DNA from: CAZLBC01 sp964557575
Lineage (GTDB): Bacteria > Planctomycetota > Phycisphaerae > SM23-33
Direction of reading: 5' to 3'
NCBI GenBank assembly: GCA_964557575.1
Contig: CAZLBC010000162.1
Span: 1-6,629, forward strand
Length of the DNA: 6,629 nt
Under the pieces are notes generated by a model. That model saw nothing but the letters and a program-made list of their open reading frames with translations, was not told the DNA's origin and did no database searches. Each line of letters begins with the position of its first letter. Within the stretch, counting starts at the first letter, position 1. The translations under genes and the position numbers were made by a program. Shown piece by piece: positions 1 to 6,566 of the stretch.

Positions 1-3000
1 AGCCGACCGTGTAGGTGACGGGCACGGAGTCCGTATCCAGTGTCAAGGACTCGGCGGTCAGCTGCCCCGTGTTTTCGTCATGCGTGTATCCCACGGTGTT
101 ATTGTAGCGGCCCTTTTCGGCCGAGACAAGCCGTCCGGTCTCGTCGCCGGCGGAATCGGTGTAGGTGTAGGTATCGGTGTCTTTCAGGATATCGTCGGAC
201 GCGTAGTACGCGCGGGTCTTCAGGCGGCCGGCTAGGTCGAACGCGAATACGACGTACTCGCCCACCTGGTCGGTGGCCTTCGTCTTCTTGCCCTGCGCGT
301 CGTATGTGAAGGTTTTCTTATCGTAGTCGCTGTCGCCCGGACTGGCGGCGGTGTTGTGGCCGGGATAGGCGACAGAGACTTTGCGATTGAGATTATCGAG
401 CACATACAGCGTATGGGGATTGGAGGCGTTGGCGTCGTAGGAACTGCCGTCGTCCCACGCATCCGCATCGACGATCCTGACGAGGTTGGCGTTGACATCG
501 AAGTACTTCGCCGTTGTTTTACCCCGGCGGTCTTCCGTTTGAACAGTACGGCCGCGGGTATCGTAGGCTACCGACGTGGATTTGCCCTTCGCGTCGGTAA
601 CAGCAAGGACATTGCCGGTGACATTATAACTGCGCTGCGTGCCGTCACCCTGCGTATCCTCTGTCTTGACCGTCCTGCCGCGGATATCGGTGTAAGAATC
701 AACGCCAACGGTGTTGGGATCGCGGCTGCGGGATGACCAGTCCGCCGAACCGGTCCCGTAGCGCAATGCGTACTCATTGGTTGAGATTTTGCCTAATCCA
801 TCCACCGTCTGTATCGTCCGGCCCAGACCGTCGGTGTAGGCCTTGTTCGAGACATACGAAATCGCATCGTCTATCGGCTGGTATGGACTCTGGGTTTCAT
901 TGATTCTGCACAGCCCGAACCCGGTAACTGATCCGGTTCCATACGGTTTCGACATGCCCCACGTGACCGCAGTACAGTCGCTGCTGTCGAGCGATGCGGA
1001 GATGACTGCGGAACCGATACCGTCGGAGACGGACGCCGAGAAGGTGCCGTCGGCGGCGATACTGAACGTTGCCGAACAGTCGCTTACCTGCTCGGTATCA
1101 ACCTGAATATTCGGATCAAAGCCTATCTGGTTCTCGGCCTTCCCCAAAAGGTCCCAGACGTTTTTGTCTGCCGTGTTATCGTCCAGGCCGCTGCCGTCCG
1201 TCAGGTCGTCGTCATAGAGACGTCGTGTCGTCAGCCCGTAGTTTGACGAGATGCCGCCATCGCCAGCAATCGGCGGGTCCAGCCGATCCGGGTTCCCCCC
1301 CGTGTCGGTTGGCCATGAGGGTCGGTTGTCGATGTCCGACCACGTGGTCGACGCGACGACGCGGTTACGGGCATCGAACTTGCTCGTAGACATGCTGACC
1401 GCATCCGCATACCAGGAGGCGTCGGTCTCGAGCAGGTTGGACATGAACGTAAATGACGGGTGTGTCTCGCCGTTGATCGTCTGCGTGCCGCCCGCGGCGG
1501 TGATGAAGGCATCGGCGTCATCGACGATGGCCGAGAAGATACTCCTGCCGCCGGCATCGGTTCTCTGGATACGGCCGTGACCCTCGGCGTCCTTGGTAAG
1601 CACCAGGCGCGCGCAGCACGGGCTGTAATAGTTGGTCGTCACGTTACCCCGGAAGTCGGTTATGGTCTTCCGCTGCCCGTCGAGGTAGTAGGTAAAACTC
1701 TCGGTCGCTTTCTGCTTATTCTCAGAAGCGCTGTCGTCGACGGCCTGGGCGACCTTCCGCTCCTTCAGGAGATCCCGGCGCGTGTAGATCATCACGACGT
1801 AGTCTTTCTGGTAGCCGTTGGTGTCCGCCGAGTCGAAGTACCGCGGGTTGTTCCTGCGCGTCGTATTGGAGTTGACGTCATAAATCGTCTGACTGAACGC
1901 CTTGATCTTCGAATCCGTAACGGCCGTGTCGGTGTAGGTATAATTGGATGCGTAACTGCGCGTGGCGACTGCCGTAACCGACACGGTCGTTCTTCGCCGG
2001 CTGTCGGATATCGAGGAACTGACCACGCCCCGCTCGTCGATCGACCGGTCCGCCAGGTCGCCGGCTGCGATAAGCCCGGATGTTATCTCCGGATCACCTG
2101 ATGCCAGCGCAATGTTATTTTCATTGTCGCTGATCGCGTAGGCCGCGTTGGGATCGCTGTCGCGCAGAAGGCTCTTGAGTTGAGTCTGCGTCGGTATCGC
2201 GCTGCTGGACAAGCTCAAGGCGTCCGTCACGGCGTTGGGAACCGCCTCGCGGATCGTTCGTATCCTGTCGCGATCTTCATCGTCGTAAACAGTCCATACT
2301 TTTCTGCCATACGCATCTTCGGTAGCGACAAGCTCATTATTGGAATAGATATTCTTCTTCGTCAGCGTGACGCCGTCCCGCGGGTAGGTGGTGGTTTCGA
2401 CGCGGCGGTTGCGGTAATCGTAGGCATACGCGGTCCGATCGCCGTTGACGGTCTCGTTTTTGATGAGGTTGGTGCCGTTCACGTACGTCCTGGTGGTGAT
2501 ACTGTGCTGGGTGCTGTCGGTGACGGCCGTCGTCGTGTCGTTGATATTCGTGATGACATTGTTGCCGTCTATATCGTACGTGGTCTCCATCGTCTCGTGG
2601 CCGGTCTTTACCGTCACGATACGGTCGGCGTTATCATAGCCGTGCTCGACAACCATGCCGTTGCGATCCTTTTTCTTGATCAGGAGACCGGGGTAGGCGC
2701 TGGTCGCATCGCCGTAGATAAACCGCTCGGTCGACCCGTCGGCGTACCGGATCAGGTCCGTGCGCCCGTTTCCGTCGTAGTGGTAGACAGTGGTGCGGTT
2801 GCAGGCATCGGTGCTGGTATGCACCCGGCCGGAACTGTAATAGGTATACGAGGTCTTCGTGTGGTAGCCGGACCCGGTATCGTCCGGCTCCTTGATCTCG
2901 GTGAGCTGGTTATTTGAATTATAGATGTATTCTACATACTGATCCGTGGTTCCCGACATGTTGTCGACGGCATCGTATTCCTTCCACAGCAAATACTCGT

Positions 3001-4612
3001 TCTGGTGACCGGCGGGGTAGTACTCCCTTTTATATACCGCGTACTCATCCTGGTTGACGTCCTCCCCGTCTACCTCCAGTATCCCCACCTCCTTGGCCGT
3101 CAGGTTATACTGGCTGTTGTAATGATACTTGGTGACCCGGCCCCACCGGTCGCGGTACCGCGTGACCTGCTCGTTGCTGTTGAACGTCCGCTCCTCGTAA
3201 GTATCGTCCTCGTAGGTTTTCTTCTCGATCGCCCCGTCACCGTTGTAGGCAAAATCCACCCGCCGTCCGGTTTCGTCGATTTCGTATTCAGGTTCGCGGC
3301 GGTACTGAGAGATGGTGTTCGGATACGACCACTGCTGCTGCGTCGGCTCCCAGGTGATATTGAGATTATCCCACGCAAAACCGTCTTCGGCGGCCTTGAG
3401 GCTCCACGATTTGGCATACCTCGCGAGGTTCCGGTACACTTCCCTGACCACGCCCCCGCCCTCGTAAAAAACCCGCCGGTCATCGTTTTCCTGGTGGACG
3501 GTCATGATGAAGGTCATCTCGCCCTCGCCGTTGGCGACCCCGCGGGTCAGCCCCGATGCCTGGGCCAAGGCATACAGCGCCCCGCAGCAGGTACCCGTGG
3601 CGTTGTCGCTGACGTACACGTCCTTGTCACGGTGTGTCGGCTCGGCCATGGTGTCGTCGAAAGACAGCTTCGTGCACTGCCTGGAAGTGTCGTAACTGCG
3701 GTCGAAGCTGCTGGTGGTGCCGTCGGGGTAGGTGACCCCCGAGAGGAACCCGTCGGTGTAGCTGTAGCTGATGGATTCGTTGTTGGGCAGGTCGATGCTG
3801 CTGACGGACCATCGCCCGGACTGCTGGGTTGCCCCGTAATTGAAGGTGAGTTTCCTGCTCTGGCTGTCGGTGACCTCGTGAATCTGCCACTGCTTCGAGG
3901 GAGACCCCCCGAAGTCGTCACCCGGGTCGAAGCGATAGGTCAGGTCGACGCCGTAACCATTGCGGCGTTCGCGCCGGACCAGGCGGCCGGCCAGGACGGA
4001 TGAGGTCTGGCTGAGTGCGGCCATTTCCTCGTCCTCATCGATGGCGCGGTCGTAGATCCGCACATCGTCGATAATCCCCTCGAAGTGATTGTTGTCATGG
4101 TCCGTGCCGACGGCCAGGTCGATGCCGCTGGTCGTGTCGGTGTTCACCGTGCCGTTGGTGTAGAAGCTGAGCTGCTCGTACGCCCCGTCGACGTAGAGTT
4201 TCGCCTGGCTGATCCGGGTGTCGCCGTTGTCGTTGTGCGGCAGCGAAACGGCAATGTGGTGCCACTTGCCGTCGCGAAGGTCCCGGTCTCCGACGATGCT
4301 GCCGCTGCCGATATCCACGCTGAGGGCCCCGCCGTTACCGCAATCACTGTCGTCGTTGAGTTCCACGTTCCACTGCTGTCCCTCGCTGGCGGATCCCCAG
4401 CTTACAATCGGGCCTTCCTTGCTGGTTTTGAACCATGCGCTGACCGTCCGCGCACTGTTCCGTCTTGTAAGGAGGCGGTGTTGTCTTCGCAAATCGAGGG
4501 CACGCAGTCGTCGTTCGCGGACCTGCTTCTGCACGAGGAGGAACTGGCCCCCGGCGTGCCATTGGATGATGTCCAGGAGGTCAGCAACTACGTCGCGTGG
4601 GGTTGACCCCAT
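1..4612 (-). CDS. LamG-domain YD-repeat (RHS-type) protein, C-terminus outside window
   Basis: This is a large cell-surface or secreted-type repeat protein of the RHS/YD family. The frame is open for about 1,537 codons; I checked the phase at about ten points between 4435 and 2 and saw no shift or stop. An in-frame TGA (4615-4613) abuts the ATG at 4612, which has no Shine-Dalgarno sequence. Residues 1-48 are antisense to a Fic fragment and are probably not native. Recognisable protein starts near residue 52 (NSARTVSAWFKTS), the middle of a LamG/concanavalin-like domain running to about residue 200, with DGKWHHIAVSL and DDVRIYDRAI typical of LamG_3. YD-type repeats follow to the edge, for example TYPDG (about 294), YNSNNQLTEI, FDLAGRLKTR and YTDGLGRTIQTVDGLGK. 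CysCys pairs lie at 342-343 and 999-1000. YD repeats in this family build a beta-cage shell. No signal peptide or C-terminal tip is visible. The gene looks 5'-truncated and may be silent. The family call is firm; expression and function are unknown. Confidence 0.9.
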   Translation of the reverse strand, partial: MGSTPRDVVADLLDIIQWHAGGQFLLVQKQVRERRLRALDLRRQHRLLTRRNSARTVSAWFKTSKEGPIVSWGSASEGQQWNVELNDDSDCGNGGALSVDIGSGSIVGDRDLRDGKWHHIAVSLPHNDNGDTRISQAKLYVDGAYEQLSFYTNGTVNTDTTSGIDLAVGTDHDNNHFEGIIDDVRIYDRAIDEDEEMAALSQTSSVLAGRLVRRERRNGYGVDLTYRFDPGDDFGGSPSKQWQIHEVTDSQSRKLTFNYGATQQSGRWSVSSIDLPNNESISYSYTDGFLSGVTYPDGTTSSFDRSYDTSRQCTKLSFDDTMAEPTHRDKDVYVSDNATGTCCGALYALAQASGLTRGVANGEGEMTFIMTVHQENDDRRVFYEGGGVVREVYRNLARYAKSWSLKAAEDGFAWDNLNITWEPTQQQWSYPNTISQYRREPEYEIDETGRRVDFAYNGDGAIEKKTYEDDTYEERTFNSNEQVTRYRDRWGRVTKYHYNSQYNLTAKEVGILEVDGEDVNQDEYAVYKREYYPAGHQNEYLLWKEYDAVDNMSGTTDQYVEYIYNSNNQLTEIKEPDDTGSGYHTKTSYTYYSSGRVHTSTDACNRTTVYHYDGNGRTDLIRYADGSTERFIYGDATSAYPGLLIKKKDRNGMVVEHGYDNADRIVTVKTGHETMETTYDIDGNNVITNINDTTTAVTDSTQHSITTRTYVNGTNLIKNETVNGDRTAYAYDYRNRRVETTTYPRDGVTLTKKNIYSNNELVATEDAYGRKVWTVYDDEDRDRIRTIREAVPNAVTDALSLSSSAIPTQTQLKSLLRDSDPNAAYAISDNENNIALASGDPEITSGLIAAGDLADRSIDERGVVSSSISDSRRRTTVSVTAVATRSYASNYTYTDTAVTDSKIKAFSQTIYDVNSNTTRRNNPRYFDSADTNGYQKDYVVMIYTRRDLLKERKVAQAVDDSASENKQKATESFTYYLDGQRKTITDFRGNVTTNYYSPCCARLVLTKDAEGHGRIQRTDAGGRSIFSAIVDDADAFITAAGGTQTINGETHPSFTFMSNLLETDASWYADAVSMSTSKFDARNRVVASTTWSDIDNRPSWPTDTGGNPDRLDPPIAGDGGISSNYGLTTRRLYDDDLTDGSGLDDNTADKNVWDLLGKAENQIGFDPNIQVDTEQVSDCSATFSIAADGTFSASVSDGIGSAVISASLDSSDCTAVTWGMSKPYGTGSVTGFGLCRINETQSPYQPIDDAISYVSNKAYTDGLGRTIQTVDGLGKISTNEYALRYGTGSADWSSRSRDPNTVGVDSYTDIRGRTVKTEDTQGDGTQRSYNVTGNVLAVTDAKGKSTSVAYDTRGRTVQTEDRRGKTTAKYFDVNANLVRIVDADAWDDGSSYDANASNPHTLYVLDNLNRKVSVAYPGHNTAASPGDSDYDKKTFTYDAQGKKTKATDQVGEYVVFAFDLAGRLKTRAYYASDDILKDTDTYTYTDSAGDETGRLVSAEKGRYNNTVGYTHDENTGQLTAESLTLDTDSVPVTYTVG
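4469..4606 (+). pseudogene. Fic-family N-terminal fragment (class II inhibitory-helix region), remnant
   Basis: The plus strand encodes 45 residues starting KEAVLSSQIEGTQSSF, continuing through a DLLL helix and APGVPLDDV to QEVSNYVAWG and a TGA at 4604-4606. This matches the N-terminal (Fic_N) domain of class II Fic proteins, which use ATP to modify target proteins. SSQIEG (4484-4501) fits the inhibitory motif [S/T]xxxE[G/N], in which the Glu blocks the ATP site. Such proteins usually have several hundred residues. Here the N-terminus and the whole catalytic domain, including the HPFxxGNGR loop, are absent, so it cannot be active. The upstream plus frame stays open only as an antisense shadow of the LamG domain. 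The fragment joins LamG sequence on its left, somewhere in 4457-4469, and a possible insertion-sequence end on its right. It is a remnant left by recombination, unrelated in sequence to the Doc gene downstream. Confidence 0.8.
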
Positions 4613-4622
4613 TCATTGGACA
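4604..4622 (+). mobile_element. possible IS3-type insertion-sequence terminal repeat (remnant)
   Basis: The sequence TGACCCCATTCATTGGACA resembles the general form of IS3-family terminal inverted repeats, which begin with TG and commonly read like TGACCCC...TGGACA. It sits exactly where the Fic homology ends and supplies that frame's stop codon. I see no matching opposite end and no transposase in the window, so if this is an IS end, the rest has been lost. The assignment rests on resemblance recalled from the family and is tentative. Confidence 0.35.
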
Positions 4623-4662
4623 ATTACCGGCATGAATTAAGGTGGAATCTTCCGGCATTATC

Positions 4663-5760
4663 TTACCTCAGCCACTGCTGCGGAGGGAGTCTGGAGGGCG
4701 ACCGGAGCAGCAGTGGCTCGCGCGACAGTGGACCACCCACCGCGTCTGTGGTGTTCTTGATGTTGCCGGAGCTGTAATACGCGTAGGAGACCTTCACGTG
4801 ATGCCCGGTGCCCCCGTCGTCGGGCTCCACGACGGCGATAAGCTCGCTGTCTGAATCGTAAATGAAATACGTTGTATTGCCGTTGGCGTCGGTCTCGGAC
4901 TTCTTGAGGTTCTCCGGCTGCGGATCGGCCGCGCGGTCCTCGACGTACTGGCGGCCGGTGGTTATCGCCGGCCCCTCGGTGCCGTCATAGTAACGCCACT
5001 CGTACTTGGCATACTCGTCCTGCTGGACATCCGAGCCGTCGACGACCGTGATGCCCACCTCGCGGGTCAGCATGTTGCCGTTCGCATCGTAGCTGAATTT
5101 TACGACACGCCCGAACTCATCCTCGCTGCGGGTGACCAGTTCCATCGCGTTGTACTGCTTCTTGGAGATGACCGTGCTGTCGGCGTGGCGGGTGACTTGC
5201 GTGACCGAGCCGGCGGCATTGTACTGGTAGTCTTTCCGGCGGCCGGTCTTGTCGATCTTGTAGTTCGGCCGTGCCAGATACTTGGCGCGGGTGTTGGGGT
5301 AGTGCCACTGGTTGTATGTTGATTCGCCGGTAAAGTCGATCTTGTCCCAGGTAAACTGCTTGTCGCCCGGGTCGACCCAGTCCCACGTGCCGTACTTGCG
5401 GCCGCGCACAAAGCCCCGCAGGACAACTTTCCCTCCGCCGTTGTAGATATACACGACCTCCGAGTCGTCGGGATCCGCGGCGTCGGTATAGAGTACTTTC
5501 CCTTCGCCGTTGGTGACCAGGCGGCAGATGCCGGCGGCCTGGGGGGTCATCATTATCTTCTCGTTGGCGTGGCTGCGGATAGTGACGTTGTTGGTGACAT
5601 ACATGTCCTTGTCGCGGTACGCGGCTTTCCCCGCGATGTCATGGTAGTGGACCTTCGTGCACTGTTTCGTGCTGTCGTAGCTGCGGGAGAAGGTCGACTG
5701 GATCCCGTCGGGATACGTGATGGTCTCCAGGAAACCCGTTGAGCTGTAGCCGAAGCTCAC
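4663..5760 (-). CDS. truncated YD-repeat (RHS-type) protein fragment, divergent paralog of the neighbouring gene
   Basis: A 365-residue frame starts at a GTG (5760) and is open back to a TGA at 5796-5794. The protein is YD-repeat sequence: GFLETITYPDG, SYDSTKQCTK, IDKTGRRKDYQYN, GRVVKFSYDANGNMLTREVG, TYFIYDSDSELIAV. From about 5772 to 4741 it aligns colinearly with residues of the large YD-repeat gene encoded at about 3784-2804, with roughly half the positions identical over the first 60 residues by eye and less later. Homology begins in mid-protein (INGESVSFGY against NNESISYSY) with no LamG domain or signal peptide. It ends at TDAVGG, after which the tail comes from an unrelated inverted repeat. 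The fragment therefore lacks both its proper N-terminus and C-terminus. The start codon is uncertain: the nearest AGGAG (5787-5783) is 22 bases from the GTG. It is probably a non-functional cassette or relic; a short expressed product cannot be excluded. Confidence 0.82.
   Translation of the reverse strand: MSFGYSSTGFLETITYPDGIQSTFSRSYDSTKQCTKVHYHDIAGKAAYRDKDMYVTNNVTIRSHANEKIMMTPQAAGICRLVTNGEGKVLYTDAADPDDSEVVYIYNGGGKVVLRGFVRGRKYGTWDWVDPGDKQFTWDKIDFTGESTYNQWHYPNTRAKYLARPNYKIDKTGRRKDYQYNAAGSVTQVTRHADSTVISKKQYNAMELVTRSEDEFGRVVKFSYDANGNMLTREVGITVVDGSDVQQDEYAKYEWRYYDGTEGPAITTGRQYVEDRAADPQPENLKKSETDANGNTTYFIYDSDSELIAVVEPDDGGTGHHVKVSYAYYSSGNIKNTTDAVGGPLSREPLLLRSPSRLPPQQWLR
4670..4718. repeat. 12-bp perfect inverted repeat (hairpin) at the end of the truncated YD-repeat frame
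   Basis: AGCCACTGCTGC (4670-4681) and its exact complement GCAGCAGTGGCT (4707-4718) flank a 25-base purine-rich spacer. On the minus strand the hairpin covers the last codons of the YD-repeat fragment, encoding the unmatched tail REPLLLRSPSRLPPQQWLR, and ends 5 bases before its stop codon. There is no T-tract, so it is not a classical intrinsic terminator. It lies between the break in YD-repeat homology (4741) and the possible IS end (4604), so it may belong to a mobile-element remnant or be a recombination hairpin. Confidence 0.6.
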
Positions 5761-5890
5761 CGATTCGCCGTTTATGTATATTCTCCTGCTTATTCAGTCA
5801 TTTTCGACCCGGAGTCGAGTAAATTGGTAGGACGCTCAGGATCAAGTATCAAGCTTACCGATTGGCACCGGTCAAAACGAGTGAAGAGAG

Positions 5891-5919
5891 TTGACGTTTG
5901 TATTGACGATGTATATACT
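5891..5919 (+). promoter_or_regulatory. sigma70-type promoter of the toxin-antitoxin operon
   Basis: TTGACG (5891-5896) and TATACT (5914-5919) are separated by 17 bp, close to the consensus -35 and -10 boxes with ideal spacing. They precede the antitoxin start by about 29 bases. A second TTGACG at 5903-5908 has only 14 bases to the next TATATA and is a poorer candidate. The promoter is inferred from sequence only. Confidence 0.6.
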
Positions 5920-5928
5920 ACGTATATA
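5912..5928 (+). promoter_or_regulatory. hyphenated palindrome over the -10 box, likely antitoxin operator
   Basis: TATATAC (5912-5918), a 3-base centre TAC, and GTATATA (5922-5928) form perfect 7-bp arms. The left arm contains most of the -10 hexamer, so a bound repressor would block the promoter. Antitoxins of this type normally bind such palindromes to repress their own operon, and AT-rich palindromes of this kind are known ahead of mazEF-type operons. Binding by the adjacent AbrB-like protein is inferred. Confidence 0.55.
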
Positions 5929-5933
5929 GCATC

Positions 5934-5938
5934 GGGAG
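5934..5938 (+). promoter_or_regulatory. ribosome binding site of the antitoxin gene
   Basis: GGGAG lies 9 bases before the ATG at 5948. It supports that start over any other, since no further in-frame start precedes it within the promoter region. Confidence 0.55.
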
Positions 5939-5947
5939 ATTACAGAC

Positions 5948-6175
5948 ATGATCAAAACACTGACAAAGCATGGCAACAGTTACGCCATAGTAATTGACAA
6001 GCCGATACTCGAGTTGCTCAAGGCCGGGCCTGAAACCCCGTTTGAGATCATTTCGGACGGTCGATCGCTGGTGTTGTCCCCCGTACGCGACCCTGAGGCC
6101 GAGAAGAAGTTCGACGATGCCGTGGCGATGGTGCACAAGCGATTCGGCGACGCCATGAAGAAACTGGCGGAGTAG
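5948..6175 (+). CDS. AbrB/MazE-type antitoxin of a Doc toxin-antitoxin module
   Basis: This 75-residue protein should neutralise the toxin encoded just downstream and repress the operon. Residues 2-46 (start MIKTLTKHGNSYAIVIDKPI, then LELLKAG and ISDGRSLVLSPV) match the swapped-hairpin AbrB/MazE/SpoVT DNA-binding fold, with the usual KHGNS-aIVI-ILELL pattern. Residues 49-75 (PEAEKKFDDAVAMVHKRFGDAMKKLAE region) form a charged amphipathic helix of the kind that in Phd-type antitoxins lies across the Doc active-site groove. The length is normal for the family. It is preceded by a good promoter, a palindromic operator and GGGAG. The stop codon is 3 bases before the toxin ATG, and its last codons contain the toxin's ribosome binding site, so translation is probably coupled. 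Function is assigned from fold and gene order; the exact inhibitory contacts are inferred. Confidence 0.86.
   Translation: MIKTLTKHGNSYAIVIDKPILELLKAGPETPFEIISDGRSLVLSPVRDPEAEKKFDDAVAMVHKRFGDAMKKLAE
6169..6172 (+). promoter_or_regulatory. ribosome binding site of the toxin gene, inside the antitoxin's last codons
   Basis: GGAG at 6169-6172 is 6 bases before the toxin ATG at 6179 and overlaps the final Ala-Glu codons of the antitoxin. It supports the toxin start and suggests translational coupling, which keeps toxin synthesis dependent on antitoxin translation. Confidence 0.6.
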
Positions 6176-6178
6176 TCG

Positions 6179-6565
6179 ATGGCGATACCGTTGTTTCTGG
6201 ATATGGACCATGTCATACGGCTGCATCGCAGCATGCTCGCTAACTACGGAGGCCTTGAGGGTCTGCGTGACGCGGGATTGCTTCACTCGGCTATTGCCAT
6301 GGCCCAGGCCTCTTATGACGGGGAATATCTCCATGACGATATCTTCGAGATGGCGGCCGCGTACCTGTACCACATAGTACAGAACCATCCGTTTACCGAT
6401 GGCAACAAGCGCACCGGCGCCGCGTGCGCCATTGTCTTTTTGGCAATGAATGACATCCGGATCGACAATGACCAGGAAGGCTTGGTGATATTGACGCTCT
6501 CGGTGGCCGCCGGTAAAACAGGGAAAGCCGAGATCGCCGATTTTTTTCGCCGTCGTGCTCAATGA
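6179..6565 (+). CDS. doc: Doc-family (death on curing) toxin, Fic fold
   Basis: This 128-residue protein is a toxin of the Doc branch of the Fic superfamily. P1 Doc phosphorylates elongation factor EF-Tu with ATP and so halts translation. The catalytic loop is HPFTDGNKRTG at residues 70-80: His70 is the catalytic base, Asp74 the likely metal ligand, and Lys77-Arg78 occupy the same spacing as Lys73-Arg74 of P1 Doc. The Lys in place of the Gly of GNGR Fic enzymes is the Doc signature and points to kinase rather than AMP-transferase activity. Residues 26-36 (LEGLRDAGLLH) and 50-66 (YLHDDIFEMAAAYLYHI) are also typical of Doc. The length matches Doc proteins (about 120-130 aa) and nothing essential is missing. 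It follows an AbrB-type antitoxin by 3 bases in one operon, under its autorepressed promoter. Activity is inferred from motif conservation. Confidence 0.93.
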   Translation: MAIPLFLDMDHVIRLHRSMLANYGGLEGLRDAGLLHSAIAMAQASYDGEYLHDDIFEMAAAYLYHIVQNHPFTDGNKRTGAACAIVFLAMNDIRIDNDQEGLVILTLSVAAGKTGKAEIADFFRRRAQ

Positions 6566-6566
6566 T

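Noticed and set aside
3005..4003. 332-aa plus-strand ORF, and similar ones at 2180-2917, 1460-2101 and 356-736
   Set aside because: All share exact codon boundaries with the minus-strand YD-repeat frame. Their low-complexity Val/Ile/Gly-rich translations are antisense shadows, open because TTA, CTA and TCA codons are rare in the real frame.
1..4460. An RHS C-terminal toxin and immunity gene
   Set aside because: The frame runs off the left edge still in YD-repeat sequence; no toxin tip or immunity gene lies inside the window.
4085..4606. A 173-aa plus-strand gene starting at 4085 and ending with the Fic motif
   Set aside because: Only the last 45 codons resemble Fic. The first part is the antisense of the LamG domain, so it is not a genuine fusion protein.
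4670..4718. Rho-independent terminator or integron attC-like site
   Set aside because: The stem lacks a following T-run on either strand, the loop is 25 bases, and none of the conserved attC core words are present.
5918..6562. 214-aa minus-strand ORF opposite the toxin-antitoxin genes
   Set aside because: It is antisense to two well-supported genes with ribosome binding sites and a promoter, and its translation shows no recognisable family.
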